A stretch of 64,000 nucleotides of DNA from the NCBI GenBank assembly GCA_965207995.1, contig OZ242299.1, positions 930,001 to 994,000 on the forward strand. The letters run 5' to 3'. This document shows, piece by piece, positions 52,284 to 60,603 of the stretch. The stretch comes from DAOUKH01 sp965207995 (GTDB lineage: Bacteria; Chloroflexota; Dehalococcoidia; SHYB01). The notes beneath the pieces are model-generated. The model saw only the letters and a program-made list of their open reading frames with translations, made no database searches and had not been told where the DNA came from. Positions within the stretch are counted from its first letter, which is position 1. Each line of letters opens with the position of its first letter. The translations under genes and the position numbers were made by a program.

Positions 52284-52697
52284 CTATTCGCCCTCCTCGA
52301 CCGGCGTGCAGAGCTCGGTCAGCACGCCCCTCGTGGCCTTGGGGTGCAGAAAGCCGACCATGCCGGCGAGCCCCGGGCGCGAGGTCTTGTCGATGAGCCG
52401 GACCCCGCGCCGGTCCAGGTCGGCGAGCTCGGCATTGACGTCGTGGACCTCGAAGCAGATGTGGTGCAGCGACTCGCCGCGGCGCTCGAGGAACTTGGCC
52501 ACGCCGCCCTCGGGGTCGGTCGGCTCGATGAGCTCGATCTCGGCGTCGCCGACGGGGATGAGCGTGGCCTTCACCTGCTGCGACTCGACGAAGACGACCT
52601 CGGTGCGGGGCAGTCCCAGCACCTCGGCGTAGTCGCCGAGGGCCTCCTCGATGTCGTGCACCGCGAGGGCGATGTGATGCAGCTTCTTCAAGTCCAT
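52284..52697 (-). CDS. mce: Methylmalonyl-CoA epimerase
   Basis: The 137-residue VOC-fold enzyme interconverts (2R)- and (2S)-methylmalonyl-CoA. It shows KKLHHIALAVHDIEEAL with the first metal His, GGVAKFLERRGESLHHICFEV with the second, and FLHPKATRGVLTELC with the metal Glu. It pairs functionally with the adjacent B12 subunit and the distant mutase large subunit. Confidence 0.95.
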   Translation of the reverse strand: MDLKKLHHIALAVHDIEEALGDYAEVLGLPRTEVVFVESQQVKATLIPVGDAEIELIEPTDPEGGVAKFLERRGESLHHICFEVHDVNAELADLDRRGVRLIDKTSRPGLAGMVGFLHPKATRGVLTELCTPVEEGE

Positions 52698-52771
52698 AGC
52701 GTCGCGGCCTCTGCTCCGAGAATGCGGGCGCTATTGTACGACACGGGGCCGAAGGCTGCCCGCCGACCCGG

Positions 52772-53572
52772 TCAGAGGCCCTGGAGCGAGGCGGTGCTGA
52801 AGACGACGGAGAAGGGCTTGCAGTAGATGACGACGCTGCTGAAGGCCGAGACGTCGACGCCCGCCGGGATGGAGTAGTTCTGGTTCCCCCGGTTGCCCTT
52901 CAGCCTGCCGAGGTCGAGGTACTCGCCCTGTTTGACCTCGTCCGCCCTGGTTGGGTCGGCGTGGGAGGACAAGATGACGTGGAGCGCGGGCCCGTTGGTG
53001 ACCGAGAAGTTCTCCAGACGGAGCAGGTGACCGCCGCCGGGCGCGGTGTAGATGATGGCCTGACCGCTGCCGCGGTGGAAGCTGTCGGCGTCCTTGAATT
53101 CGCCCTGCTTCAGCCGCTGGACTTCGCCCTCGGTGGTGTCGGCGGCTTTCATCGCGCCCATCGCGTCGCCGGCGGCCAGCATCGACCCGGCGTCCATGGC
53201 CGCCGCTTCGGGGAGCGGCTCCGTCATTACCTGGTCGTCGACCATCGCCATGCCGGCCATGACGCCCTCGACGTCGGCCAGCTCCATGCCCTCGGGGAGC
53301 ACGGCGTTGACGGCGAAGGGGAACTCTTCCTCGACGGTGACGTTGATGAAGAGCGGCGAGCCGAGCGACCATCCGAGCCAGAGGGTGAGGGCGAGGATCG
53401 GGACCGAAGCGATACCGAAGGCCAGGCGGTGGCGGAGGATGATCCGGTGCCAGCCCTGCCGATAGCCGTAGGCGAGGAACGCGGCGATGAAGAGAATGGT
53501 GAGGCCGCCGATGAGCCAGCGGTACTCGTAGAGGTTGGCGAGTGCACGTTCGACGTCACCGATGGTGGACAT
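52772..53572 (-). CDS. Membrane-anchored DM13-domain protein
   Basis: The 266-residue product has two N-terminal membrane helices (about 18-38 and 48-70), an acidic Ala/Met-rich linker and a C-terminal DM13 domain (about residue 160 onwards: FHRGSGQAIIYTAPGG, LRLENFSVTNGPALHVILS, LGRLKGNRGNQNYSIP). A Cys near the end (VVIYCKPF) matches the conserved DM13 cysteine. DM13 domains are suggested to be redox-related and sit outside the membrane. GGAGGAA precedes the ATG. Confidence 0.88.
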   Translation of the reverse strand: MSTIGDVERALANLYEYRWLIGGLTILFIAAFLAYGYRQGWHRIILRHRLAFGIASVPILALTLWLGWSLGSPLFINVTVEEEFPFAVNAVLPEGMELADVEGVMAGMAMVDDQVMTEPLPEAAAMDAGSMLAAGDAMGAMKAADTTEGEVQRLKQGEFKDADSFHRGSGQAIIYTAPGGGHLLRLENFSVTNGPALHVILSSHADPTRADEVKQGEYLDLGRLKGNRGNQNYSIPAGVDVSAFSSVVIYCKPFSVVFSTASLQGL

Positions 53573-53710
53573 GACATTCCTCCGGCGTGCGGTGCGTTGT
53601 TGCGTTCATAGGGTAATACGAAGGCGGGCTGCCGGGCGGCTCTCGGGCCGCTAGCCGCCGTCGTTGAGCATCGGGTAGGCTGTCCCGGACGTGGAGAAGG
53701 CAGGCGACGC

Positions 53711-55195
53711 TTGAACGAGGCCCCGGGCGCGCGGCGCGGCGTCAGCGTGTGGGCGATCTTTCTCGTCGTCGGGGCGGCCGTTTACGTCACGGCGGCCGAC
53801 TTCGGTCTGATCAACATCGCCGTTCCCACGATCGCCAGCCACTTCGACGCCGACCTGCCGACGATCCAGTGGGTCGTGCTCGTCCACGTGCTGGTCACCG
53901 GCGCCTTCCTGCTCCCCGCGGGCGCGGTCGGCGACGCACTGGGGAAGAAGCGCCTCTTCGTCGGCGGGTTCGCCCTGTTCGCCGGCGGCGCCTTTCTCTG
54001 CGCCGTCTCGGGAAGCCTGGAGCTGCTCATCGTGGCGCGCGGCATTCAGGGGATCGGTAGCGGCGTGGTCACCGGGGTCGGATGGGCGACGCTCGTCAAC
54101 GCCGCGCCGCCGGAGCAGCGCGGACGGACTCTGGGCTTCCTGACCGGGATGGTGGCGGTGGGCATGATCTCGGGGCCGGTGTTCGGCGGCCTCCTCGTCG
54201 ACGCCCTCGATTGGCGCAGCGTCTTCATCCTAACCGGCGTGCTCGCGCTGCTCGGCACGGTCTTTGCCCACTTCCGGCTCGCGGACGACACCCCCGAGGG
54301 CGCTCCCAGCGTGCGGCGGCTCGACTGGGCGGGGATGATCCTCGCCGCCGGGGCCATCGCCGGCGCGATGCTGATGCTGACCTCCGGGCCGAGGACGGGC
54401 TGGGGTTCGGCCATGGTGATCGTCCCCGGGGCCGCGGCGGGGTGCGCCGTCGCCGCGCTCGTGGTCGTGGAGCTGCGTCATCCCGTGCCCATGCTGGACC
54501 TTCGGCTCTTTCGCAACCGGGCCTTTTCGATGGGAAGCCTGGGGATGTTCCTCACCTTCACCACCCTGGCGATCACGCCGGTCATGCTGCCTTTCTACCT
54601 GCAGGGCGTGCTGGAGTACTCGCCTCGCGCCGCCGGACTCATCCTGGCGCCGCAGATGACGATGCTCGCCCTCTTCGGCCCCATCGGCGGGCGCATCGCC
54701 GACCGGGTGGGGTCGCGGTGGCCGGCGGCCGCGGGGGCCTGCTGCATGTTGGCGGCTTTCCTCATCTTCACGAGGTTGGACGCCGAGACGCCGCTCCTAT
54801 TCATCTTCATCCCTCTCATGCTTCAGGGGATGGGCAACGGGTTGCTGGGCCCCGCCAACAACAGCGGGACCGTGAGCTCGGTGGGCGCGGCGCGGATGGG
54901 TGTGGCGACAAGCTTCGTCAACCTGGCGCGGGCGAGCGGGTTGAACGTGGGTATCGCTCTCGCGACCATCGTGATCACGCTGGGCATCACGAACATGGGC
55001 GTCGACCCCGACATCGGCGTCTTCCGGGAGGAGGGCGCCATCCCCGACGCGCGCCTCGTCGACGGGTTCGTGGCGGGCCTGAGCAACACCTATTTCGTCG
55101 CCGCCGGCATCATCGCCGCGGCGGGGCTCCTGATCGTCGCCGGCATGCCCCGCCGCGGTTCCGCTCAGACTGCGGCGGCGAGAGAAGCGGCGTAG
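53711..55195 (+). CDS. MFS drug exporter, DHA2 (14-helix) type
   Basis: The 494-residue protein has about 14 membrane helices. ADFGLINIAVPTIASHFDADLPTIQWVV in helix 1 and the following loop, GDALGKKRLFVGGF (loop 2-3 motif) and the motif-C region IQGIGSGVVTGVGWATLVN and GMISGPVFGG mark the EmrB/QacA group. It is a proton-driven exporter of hydrophobic compounds. The start is TTG 53711; no ATG precedes helix 1. The SDR gene follows after 24 nt. Confidence 0.9.
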   Translation: MNEAPGARRGVSVWAIFLVVGAAVYVTAADFGLINIAVPTIASHFDADLPTIQWVVLVHVLVTGAFLLPAGAVGDALGKKRLFVGGFALFAGGAFLCAVSGSLELLIVARGIQGIGSGVVTGVGWATLVNAAPPEQRGRTLGFLTGMVAVGMISGPVFGGLLVDALDWRSVFILTGVLALLGTVFAHFRLADDTPEGAPSVRRLDWAGMILAAGAIAGAMLMLTSGPRTGWGSAMVIVPGAAAGCAVAALVVVELRHPVPMLDLRLFRNRAFSMGSLGMFLTFTTLAITPVMLPFYLQGVLEYSPRAAGLILAPQMTMLALFGPIGGRIADRVGSRWPAAAGACCMLAAFLIFTRLDAETPLLFIFIPLMLQGMGNGLLGPANNSGTVSSVGAARMGVATSFVNLARASGLNVGIALATIVITLGITNMGVDPDIGVFREEGAIPDARLVDGFVAGLSNTYFVAAGIIAAAGLLIVAGMPRRGSAQTAAAREAA

Positions 55196-55219
55196 GGTAG
55201 GCTGCCAACGGAGGGCACC

Positions 55220-56140
55220 ATGGGGAACAGTCTCGAGGGGCACGTTGCCATCGTCACGGGGGCGAGCCGGGGCATCGGTCAGGCCATCGCCCTGCGCTTC
55301 GCGGCGGAGGGGGCCAAGGTCGTTGCCATGGGGCGGGACGAGCGGCGCCGCAACAGAGAAATGGCGGGTTCGCTCGACGAGACGCTTCACATGGTCCGGG
55401 AGGTCGGCGGGGCAGCCATCGCGGCGCACCTGGACTTCGAGGACCTCGATTTCGACAAAGGCCGTATCGTGCGGCAGGCGGAGGAGGCCTTCGGGGCTTC
55501 CGTCGACATCCTGGTGAACAACGCGGCGGCGCCCCGGGAGTTCGACAACGACGGCTTCATCCCGTTCGCGGAGATGCCTCGCGACTTCTTCCTCCGCGGC
55601 GTCGCGGTCAACCTCTGGGCTGCATGGGACCTGGCGAAGGCGGTGATTCCCGGCATGCGCAGCCGGGGCGCCGGGTGGGTTCTGTCGATCTCGTCGTCGC
55701 AGGCCGAGCCGCGCCCCAAGCCCGGCGGTGCCACGCCCATGAACCGCCTGGGAGGGGGCTGTCTCTACGGGAGCTCGAAGGCTTTCCTGGACCGTCTGTC
55801 CACCGGCGCCGCGATGGAGCTCTTCGAGGACAACATCGCGGTGAACACCCTGGCGCCGACCAGCTTCATTGAGACACCCCTATCCCGGGGCGTGGTGAGC
55901 AGCGTGCCGACCGGCGCCGGCCAAGAGCCGCTGGAGACGTTTGTCGAGGCCGCGTTGGCCCTGTGCTCCGGGGACCCCCGCGTCCTGACGAGCCGCGTCG
56001 TGTACAGCCTCCCGCTGCTGGCCGAGCTCGACCGCCCGGTCTACATGCTGGACGGCAGGCGCCTGTACGAGGGCTGGCAGCCGTCGTATGACGACCCTCG
56101 GAAGGGGCGGGCGACGTATCTGGCGGCGCTGGGGCATTAG
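55220..56140 (+). CDS. Short-chain dehydrogenase/reductase
   Basis: The 306-residue product has the cofactor motif TGASRGIGQ (about 14-22), NNAA (about 97-100), the catalytic Ser in SISSSQAE and Y-x3-K in YGSSKAFLDR. The long insert after the cofactor motif and the extended C-terminus exceed the usual 250 residues. The substrate is unknown. It probably forms an operon with the MFS exporter. Confidence 0.9.
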   Translation: MGNSLEGHVAIVTGASRGIGQAIALRFAAEGAKVVAMGRDERRRNREMAGSLDETLHMVREVGGAAIAAHLDFEDLDFDKGRIVRQAEEAFGASVDILVNNAAAPREFDNDGFIPFAEMPRDFFLRGVAVNLWAAWDLAKAVIPGMRSRGAGWVLSISSSQAEPRPKPGGATPMNRLGGGCLYGSSKAFLDRLSTGAAMELFEDNIAVNTLAPTSFIETPLSRGVVSSVPTGAGQEPLETFVEAALALCSGDPRVLTSRVVYSLPLLAELDRPVYMLDGRRLYEGWQPSYDDPRKGRATYLAALGH

Positions 56141-56164
56141 GGGGTGGTGCCCCCTCCCACCCCC

Positions 56165-56350
56165 GCCTCCGACGCGCCTGCGGCGCGTGCCCTCTTTCAG
56201 TTTCCCCCAGAGGGGGAAAGGTTTAAGGGGCTCCCCTGTGGGGAGGGTTGGGTGATGCCCCGGAGAAGGGAGCAGGGGCGCATCGAGAGGCCGTTGGCGG
56301 TGATCGGGAGTGGGCGACCACGAGGGTCGACCCCACAGGGTGACCCCCTG
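56165..56350 (-). repeat. R1 and R3-type repeats
   Basis: An R1 copy in minus orientation (56165-56231) is followed by GTTGGCGGTGATCGGGAG and an R3-like hairpin (GGGCGACCAC...GTCGACCCC). The stretch near 50793-50825 has a similar GGCGGTTGGCGGTGAG block before its R3 hairpin, so this flank is part of the repeated unit. Confidence 0.6.
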
Positions 56351-56390
56351 TGGCGTCGGCGGGTTGTGTAAGGGGGGAAGGGAGGATGGC

Positions 56391-57119
56391 GTGTCACTGA
56401 AGGCGCTCACATGGAACGTTGAGTGGGCTACGCCGAGGGCGCGGCGGACAACGGAGATCCTCAGCCGGATAGATCGTCAGGAGCCTGAGGTCGCCTGCAT
56501 TACGGAGACGCATGCCGGGCTGATGGGGCGAGATGGACATGCGATCTGCTCGCAGGCCGACGCCGGCTACGGGACCAATGAGGATCGTCGGAAGGTGATG
56601 CTCTGGTCGAGAGAGCCTTGGACCGACGTCGACGACGTGGGGATCGATTCGATGCCGCCCGGGCGGTTCGTGTCGGGAGTCACACGAACTTCCTTGGGAG
56701 AGATGCTGGTTATCGGCGTCTGTATTCCGTGGTTCGGGTCGCGCACCGAGGCGAGGCGCAACTTGGAACGCAGGAAACGGTGGGAAGACCACGAAGAGTA
56801 TCTGGCCGGTCTCGCCGAAGTCCTACGACGGGGGCCGGTGAAGCGCTTGATGGTCATGGGAGACTTCAATCAGGCCATTGGGCCCGGGAGCCGCGCACCT
56901 CTTTCCCTGCAACTGGCCCTTCAGGATGCCTTTCCGCCGAACGTCAGCATCGTTACGTCGGAGCTTGACTACCAAGGGCGTCGAACGATCGACCACGTTG
57001 CGCTAAGCGATGATCTCACCGTCGAGACTTTGGCGATAGTCAGTAACGTGCACGATGGAAGACGCCTTACGGACCACTTCGGGGTCGCTGTTGAAGTGTC
57101 CGGCGGGCACTGCCGGTAG
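56391..57119 (+). CDS. Endonuclease/exonuclease/phosphatase family protein
   Basis: The 242-residue product has the EEP fold signatures: TWNVEWA (metal Asn) at the N-terminus, ACITETHAG (metal Glu), VMGDFNQA (Asp/Asn) and the C-terminal TIDHVALSDDL and LTDHFGVAV with the catalytic Asp-His. It may be a nuclease or phosphodiesterase; the type cannot be told. GTG 56391 has GGAGG 6 nt upstream. Composition is less GC-rich than its neighbours. Confidence 0.87.
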   Translation: MSLKALTWNVEWATPRARRTTEILSRIDRQEPEVACITETHAGLMGRDGHAICSQADAGYGTNEDRRKVMLWSREPWTDVDDVGIDSMPPGRFVSGVTRTSLGEMLVIGVCIPWFGSRTEARRNLERRKRWEDHEEYLAGLAEVLRRGPVKRLMVMGDFNQAIGPGSRAPLSLQLALQDAFPPNVSIVTSELDYQGRRTIDHVALSDDLTVETLAIVSNVHDGRRLTDHFGVAVEVSGGHCR

Positions 57120-57178
57120 CGGATGATTCTCGGTCTCCAGAGGGCGCAGGGAGAAGTGATGGACAGGAGGAGGCAACG

Positions 57179-57688
57179 ATGAGCCACGACATGAGCGGCC
57201 GCGTGGCCCGGTTCGACGAGTTGCGCGCCAACCGGCAGGCATTCGTCGATAGCAAGCTTCCGGGGCACGAGCGGGAGAACTTCCGCATCATCGGGAAGGG
57301 CGTCACCGAAGACCCCGCCGACCGGCCCGCCATCACCGCGCCGCACGACTTCAACGTCGGCGGGATCAGGGCCAAGCCGGGCCACGGCGCGGCCCTTCAC
57401 AGCCACCTGACCGTCGAGATCTTTATCCCCTTCTCCGGCCGGTGGGAGGTCTACTACGGCGACGATGGCGCAGAAAGCGTGACCCTTGGCCCGCTCGATA
57501 CCTTCTCCGTGCCGGCGGGCGTCATGCGGGGATTCCGCAACGTCGGGAATGACGAGGCCTTCTTGCTCACCATCATCGGCGGGGCCGACCCGGGGAAGGT
57601 CACGTGGTCGCCGGAGATCCTCGCCGCCGCCGAGGCGACGGGCGTGACTCGCAACGAGGCGGGAGACCTGCAGAAGGCCGAAGGTTAG
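57179..57688 (+). CDS. Cupin-domain protein
   Basis: The 169-residue product has a single cupin barrel: HGAALHSHLTVEIFIPFSGRWEVYYG (metal His pair and Glu) and TFSVPAGVMRGFRNVG. Cupins of this size often bind Mn or Fe and act as dioxygenases, isomerases or sensors; the substrate is unknown. It is convergent with, and overlaps by 4 nt, the partner-1 gene on the other strand. GGAGG precedes the ATG. Confidence 0.88.
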   Translation: MSHDMSGRVARFDELRANRQAFVDSKLPGHERENFRIIGKGVTEDPADRPAITAPHDFNVGGIRAKPGHGAALHSHLTVEIFIPFSGRWEVYYGDDGAESVTLGPLDTFSVPAGVMRGFRNVGNDEAFLLTIIGGADPGKVTWSPEILAAAEATGVTRNEAGDLQKAEG

Positions 57689-58767
57689 GCGGGGGCCGGC
57701 CTGATTGGGCGGGCGGTGGCCCAGCCGCCCATGTAGCCCCAGGACTGGATGCAGGCGCAGAAGCCGGCCTGGAGTCCGCCGGCCACGGTGATGAGCAGGT
57801 CTTCGGGCTTGCGGAGCACGGCGAGCATCGTTTCGGCGTCGAGGTCGTCGGGGGTTGCGGGCCAGACGTCGTCGGGGGCGCTGGCGCCCCACTGGATGCG
57901 GCCGCGGTCAAGCATGGTCTTCAGCGATACGAGAGCCCGCTCGTGGACGTGCTCTCCGATGGCCCGCCTCGACCAGCCGGCGTCGTAGAGCGGCTGCGCG
58001 ACAAGCGGGTTGAGCACGAAGAGGACCTGCCCGCCGCGGCGGATGGTGTGCCAGCAGACCTGCACCTGTTCGACGATGTCGAGCAGGGAAGCGCCGGGAT
58101 CGCGCGACCCGCCGTACTGGACGGGGCTGTCGCAGCCGATGACGGTGGCGCCGCTGGCGCTGTCGACGCCGAAGTCGGCGTGGAGCGGGCCCCAGGGGGC
58201 GTCGGGCGACTCGCCGATGCAGTAGACGTACTTGCCGGGCGACCCCAACACAGACTTGTCGCCCGTCTCGGGGTAGCCGCCGCCGAGCACCATCATCACC
58301 AGACGCAGCGCGCGCCCGATGGTGGCGTTGGCGCGGAAGCCGGGCCCGAAGGCGCTCGTGCCGTGGTTGATTTCGAGGTCGTCGACGACCGGGCCGCTGA
58401 CGATCACCAGCGGGCCCGCAGGGTGCGTCGTGGCCTGGAGCCCGTTGAGGTTGAAGCGCTCGTCGAGGGCGGCCTCCACCACGGCCAGCACCACCGGGAA
58501 GTAGTCGGGACGGCAGCCCGCCATCACGGCGTTGGCGGCGACGGTCTCGACGGTGGCCACGCCCATGCGCGGCGGCACCGGCCCGAGCACCTCTTGAGGG
58601 TCGCGGCCGCACGCTTCGACCATGCGCGCGATGAGGTCCGGCGTCGGGGGGACTATCGGAAGGCCGTCGGTCCAGCCCTTGCGGTAGAACTCCTCAATGG
58701 TCTCGATGCAGGAGTCCCAGCTATCGGACGCGGTGAAGGTGGCCGCCGCTTCCCCGGACTGGGTCAT
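57685..58767 (-). CDS. Conserved partner of UGSC selenoprotein, copy 1
   Basis: I cannot assign a function. The 360-residue product is collinear with the protein at 60604 over its full length. Shared landmarks are TDGLPIVPPT (33-42), ATVE-VA-NAVMAGC (Cys85), an INxG/NHG block, GPGxRANAxIGRA, GxPGK, C-x-GE and PW-PLH. Cys85 and the later C-x-GE are candidate redox or metal residues. There is no signal peptide or clear membrane helix. ATG 58767 overlaps the stop of the UGSC gene upstream (ATGA), so the two proteins are made together. The longer frame starting at 59043 is a shadow of the UGSC gene. Confidence 0.82.
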   Translation of the reverse strand: MTQSGEAAATFTASDSWDSCIETIEEFYRKGWTDGLPIVPPTPDLIARMVEACGRDPQEVLGPVPPRMGVATVETVAANAVMAGCRPDYFPVVLAVVEAALDERFNLNGLQATTHPAGPLVIVSGPVVDDLEINHGTSAFGPGFRANATIGRALRLVMMVLGGGYPETGDKSVLGSPGKYVYCIGESPDAPWGPLHADFGVDSASGATVIGCDSPVQYGGSRDPGASLLDIVEQVQVCWHTIRRGGQVLFVLNPLVAQPLYDAGWSRRAIGEHVHERALVSLKTMLDRGRIQWGASAPDDVWPATPDDLDAETMLAVLRKPEDLLITVAGGLQAGFCACIQSWGYMGGWATARPIRPAPA

Positions 58768-59360
58768 GGCCGGTTCGCGGCTCGCGCGGCCGTAAGGGGC
58801 TCGGCGGATTTCGGGGCCGGCGTCCCTTCCATCAGCCATCGGACTACGCCGGGATAGGCCGCTTCGCCTTGGGCCCGGTTGACCTCGGCGACGCCGAGGT
58901 AGCCGGGGAGGATGACGGGCTCGAAGTCCTCGCAGCGCAAGTGGCGGCGCTTCATGAAGGCCAGCTCGCGGAAGACGTCGAGGATGACGACGGCGGCGGG
59001 GATGCCGTCGGTCTCGAAGGTGATCCCGTCGTGCATACAGCACGACGTGCAGGAGCCTCAGGCCCCGACGCCGATCACCATGAAGTCGACCTGGGCCTTC
59101 AGCTCCTCGTACATGTCCGGCGGGACCCGGGCCGAGAGGTTCGGCTTCCGCATCAGGACGGTCCGGTCGACGCCGTTGCGCTCCTGGAGGAGCTCGCCGA
59201 TTCGCTCGAGGACGATGTGGCTGTCTTGGACGCCGTCATCAAGCAGGCCGACGGTCTTCCCACGGAGGGACTCGACGCGTCTCGCCAGGGAGGTTGGCTC
59301 GCGCCAGACGTGCCCGGACGGGTCGACGACGGTGATGTCTCGGTTCACGGTTTGCGCCAT
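58764..59360 (-). CDS. UGSC-family selenoprotein, copy 1
   Basis: The reading frame from ATG 59360 (GGAGG about 8 nt upstream) meets one UGA at 59058-59060 and continues to a TGA at 58764. Read through, it gives 198 residues with U101-G-S-C104 followed by T-S-C107-C108-M-H-D. This is the UGSC motif that names the family. The N-terminal SLRGKTVGLLDDG and the post-Sec FETDGIPAAVVILDVF are as expected. U-G-[ST]-C-T followed by a G-I-P segment also recalls GrdB-type glycine/betaine reductase active sites, so a redox role at Sec/Cys104 is likely. A hairpin lies at 59028-59046. Confidence 0.92.
59028..59046 (-). promoter_or_regulatory. Candidate SECIS hairpin, UGSC copy 1
   Basis: GTCGTGC and GCACGAC form a perfect 7-bp stem with a UGUAU loop. 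The loop begins 19 nt after the UGA and has G at its second position. Confidence 0.75.
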
Positions 59361-59425
59361 GAGGCTGTCCTCCGTGCGAAGTCTACCCCATCGATAGTGA
59401 GCCCGTCGTCGCCTGGCGGTAGAGG

Positions 59426-60601
59426 CTACGGCCGCCGCCGCACGTGCTCGGTGCCCAGGTCGGCGACAGTGGGGCAGCCGAGGAGGGCCAGGGCGCGTCG
59501 GAGCTCGGTGCGGAGGAGATCGAGGGCGCGGTCGACGCCTTGCTCGCCGCCGGCGCCGATGCCGTACAGGTAGGCGCGTCCGATGGCGACGGCGCGCGCG
59601 CCGAGGGACAGGGCCTTCGCCACGTCCACGCCGCGGCGGACGCCGCCGTCGAGGATGACCTCCGCCCGGCCCGCCACCGATTCGACGACCGCGGGCAGCG
59701 CGTCGAGGGCCGCCGGGGCGTGGTCGAGCTGGCGCCCGCCGTGGTTCGACACCACGATTCCCTGCGCGCCGAGCGACGCCGCCCGCGCGGCGTCCTCGGG
59801 GTTGAGTATTCCCTTCACCGCGAAGGGGCCGTTCCACTCGGCGATCATCCACTCGAGGTCATTCCACGTCACCGAGGGGTCGAACTGGGTGTTGATGTAC
59901 GTCCACAGCGCGGTGAGATCGCCGCGGCCCGCGTCGCCTTGGCCCGCCACGTTGGCGAATCCGATGCGGCGCGTGGTCAGGAAGTTCCACCACCACGAGG
60001 GGTGAAGGGCCGCGTCGAAGGCCGCCCCCAGGGTGAGCGACGGCGGGATGGTCATGCCGTTCCGGAGGTCGCGCTCCCGCTGACCGAAGACCGGCATGTC
60101 GGCGGTGAGCATGAGCGCGTCGTAGCCGGCGTCGCGGCAGCGGCTGAAGAACTCGCGGACGAGGTCCCGGTCTTTCCAGACGTAGATCTGGAACCAGTTC
60201 GGGCCGTCCGACGCCGTGGCGAGCTCCTCGATCGACAGGGTGCTCAACGAGGAGAGGGAGTAGATCAGACCGGCCCGGTGGGCAGCCCGCGCCGCGGCGG
60301 CCTCGCCCTCGTGGTGGAAGAGGCGCGTCATGCCCGTTGGCGCGAGCATGACCGGCATTGAGACCGGCGTCCCCAGCACGGTGGTGGAGAGATCGACCGA
60401 CGAGACGTCCCGGAGCACGCGGGGCAGCAGCTCGTAGTCCTCGAAGGCCGCCTCATTGCGCCGCGCCGTGACCTCGTCCTCGGCGGCGCCGTCGGCGTAG
60501 TCGAAGACGGCGCGGGGCAGGCGGCGCATGGCGAGGCGGCGCAGGTCGGCGATGGAGTGGCAGCGGGCGAGCCGCGCCTCGGTGGAGAAGGGCAGCGGCA
60601 T
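59426..60601 (-). CDS. FMN-dependent alpha-hydroxy-acid oxidase/dehydrogenase
   Basis: The 391-residue product belongs to the lactate oxidase / glycolate oxidase / L-lactate dehydrogenase (LldD) group. It has FDYADGAAEDEVTARRN at the N-terminus, LAPTGMTRLFHHEGE, FQIYVWKDRD, the active-site block IVVSNHGGRQLDHAPA (catalytic His and Arg) and FMN phosphate site ILDGGVRRGVDVAKALSLGA. It oxidises a 2-hydroxy acid to a 2-oxo acid. ATG 60601 lies 2 nt after the partner-2 stop, so it is in one operon with the second selenoprotein pair. Confidence 0.92.
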   Translation of the reverse strand: MPLPFSTEARLARCHSIADLRRLAMRRLPRAVFDYADGAAEDEVTARRNEAAFEDYELLPRVLRDVSSVDLSTTVLGTPVSMPVMLAPTGMTRLFHHEGEAAAARAAHRAGLIYSLSSLSTLSIEELATASDGPNWFQIYVWKDRDLVREFFSRCRDAGYDALMLTADMPVFGQRERDLRNGMTIPPSLTLGAAFDAALHPSWWWNFLTTRRIGFANVAGQGDAGRGDLTALWTYINTQFDPSVTWNDLEWMIAEWNGPFAVKGILNPEDAARAASLGAQGIVVSNHGGRQLDHAPAALDALPAVVESVAGRAEVILDGGVRRGVDVAKALSLGARAVAIGRAYLYGIGAGGEQGVDRALDLLRTELRRALALLGCPTVADLGTEHVRRRP

Positions 60602-60603
60602 CG

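Noticed and set aside
58764..59036. Independent 90-codon gene
   Set aside because: It is the part of the UGSC gene after the Sec codon; its start ATG is the Met of the CC-M-H-D segment inside the motif region.
57685..59043. Partner 1 starting at 59043
   Set aside because: The N-terminal 92 residues are a basic low-complexity shadow of the UGSC gene in another frame; ATG 58767 overlaps the UGSC stop and matches the start position of the paralogue.
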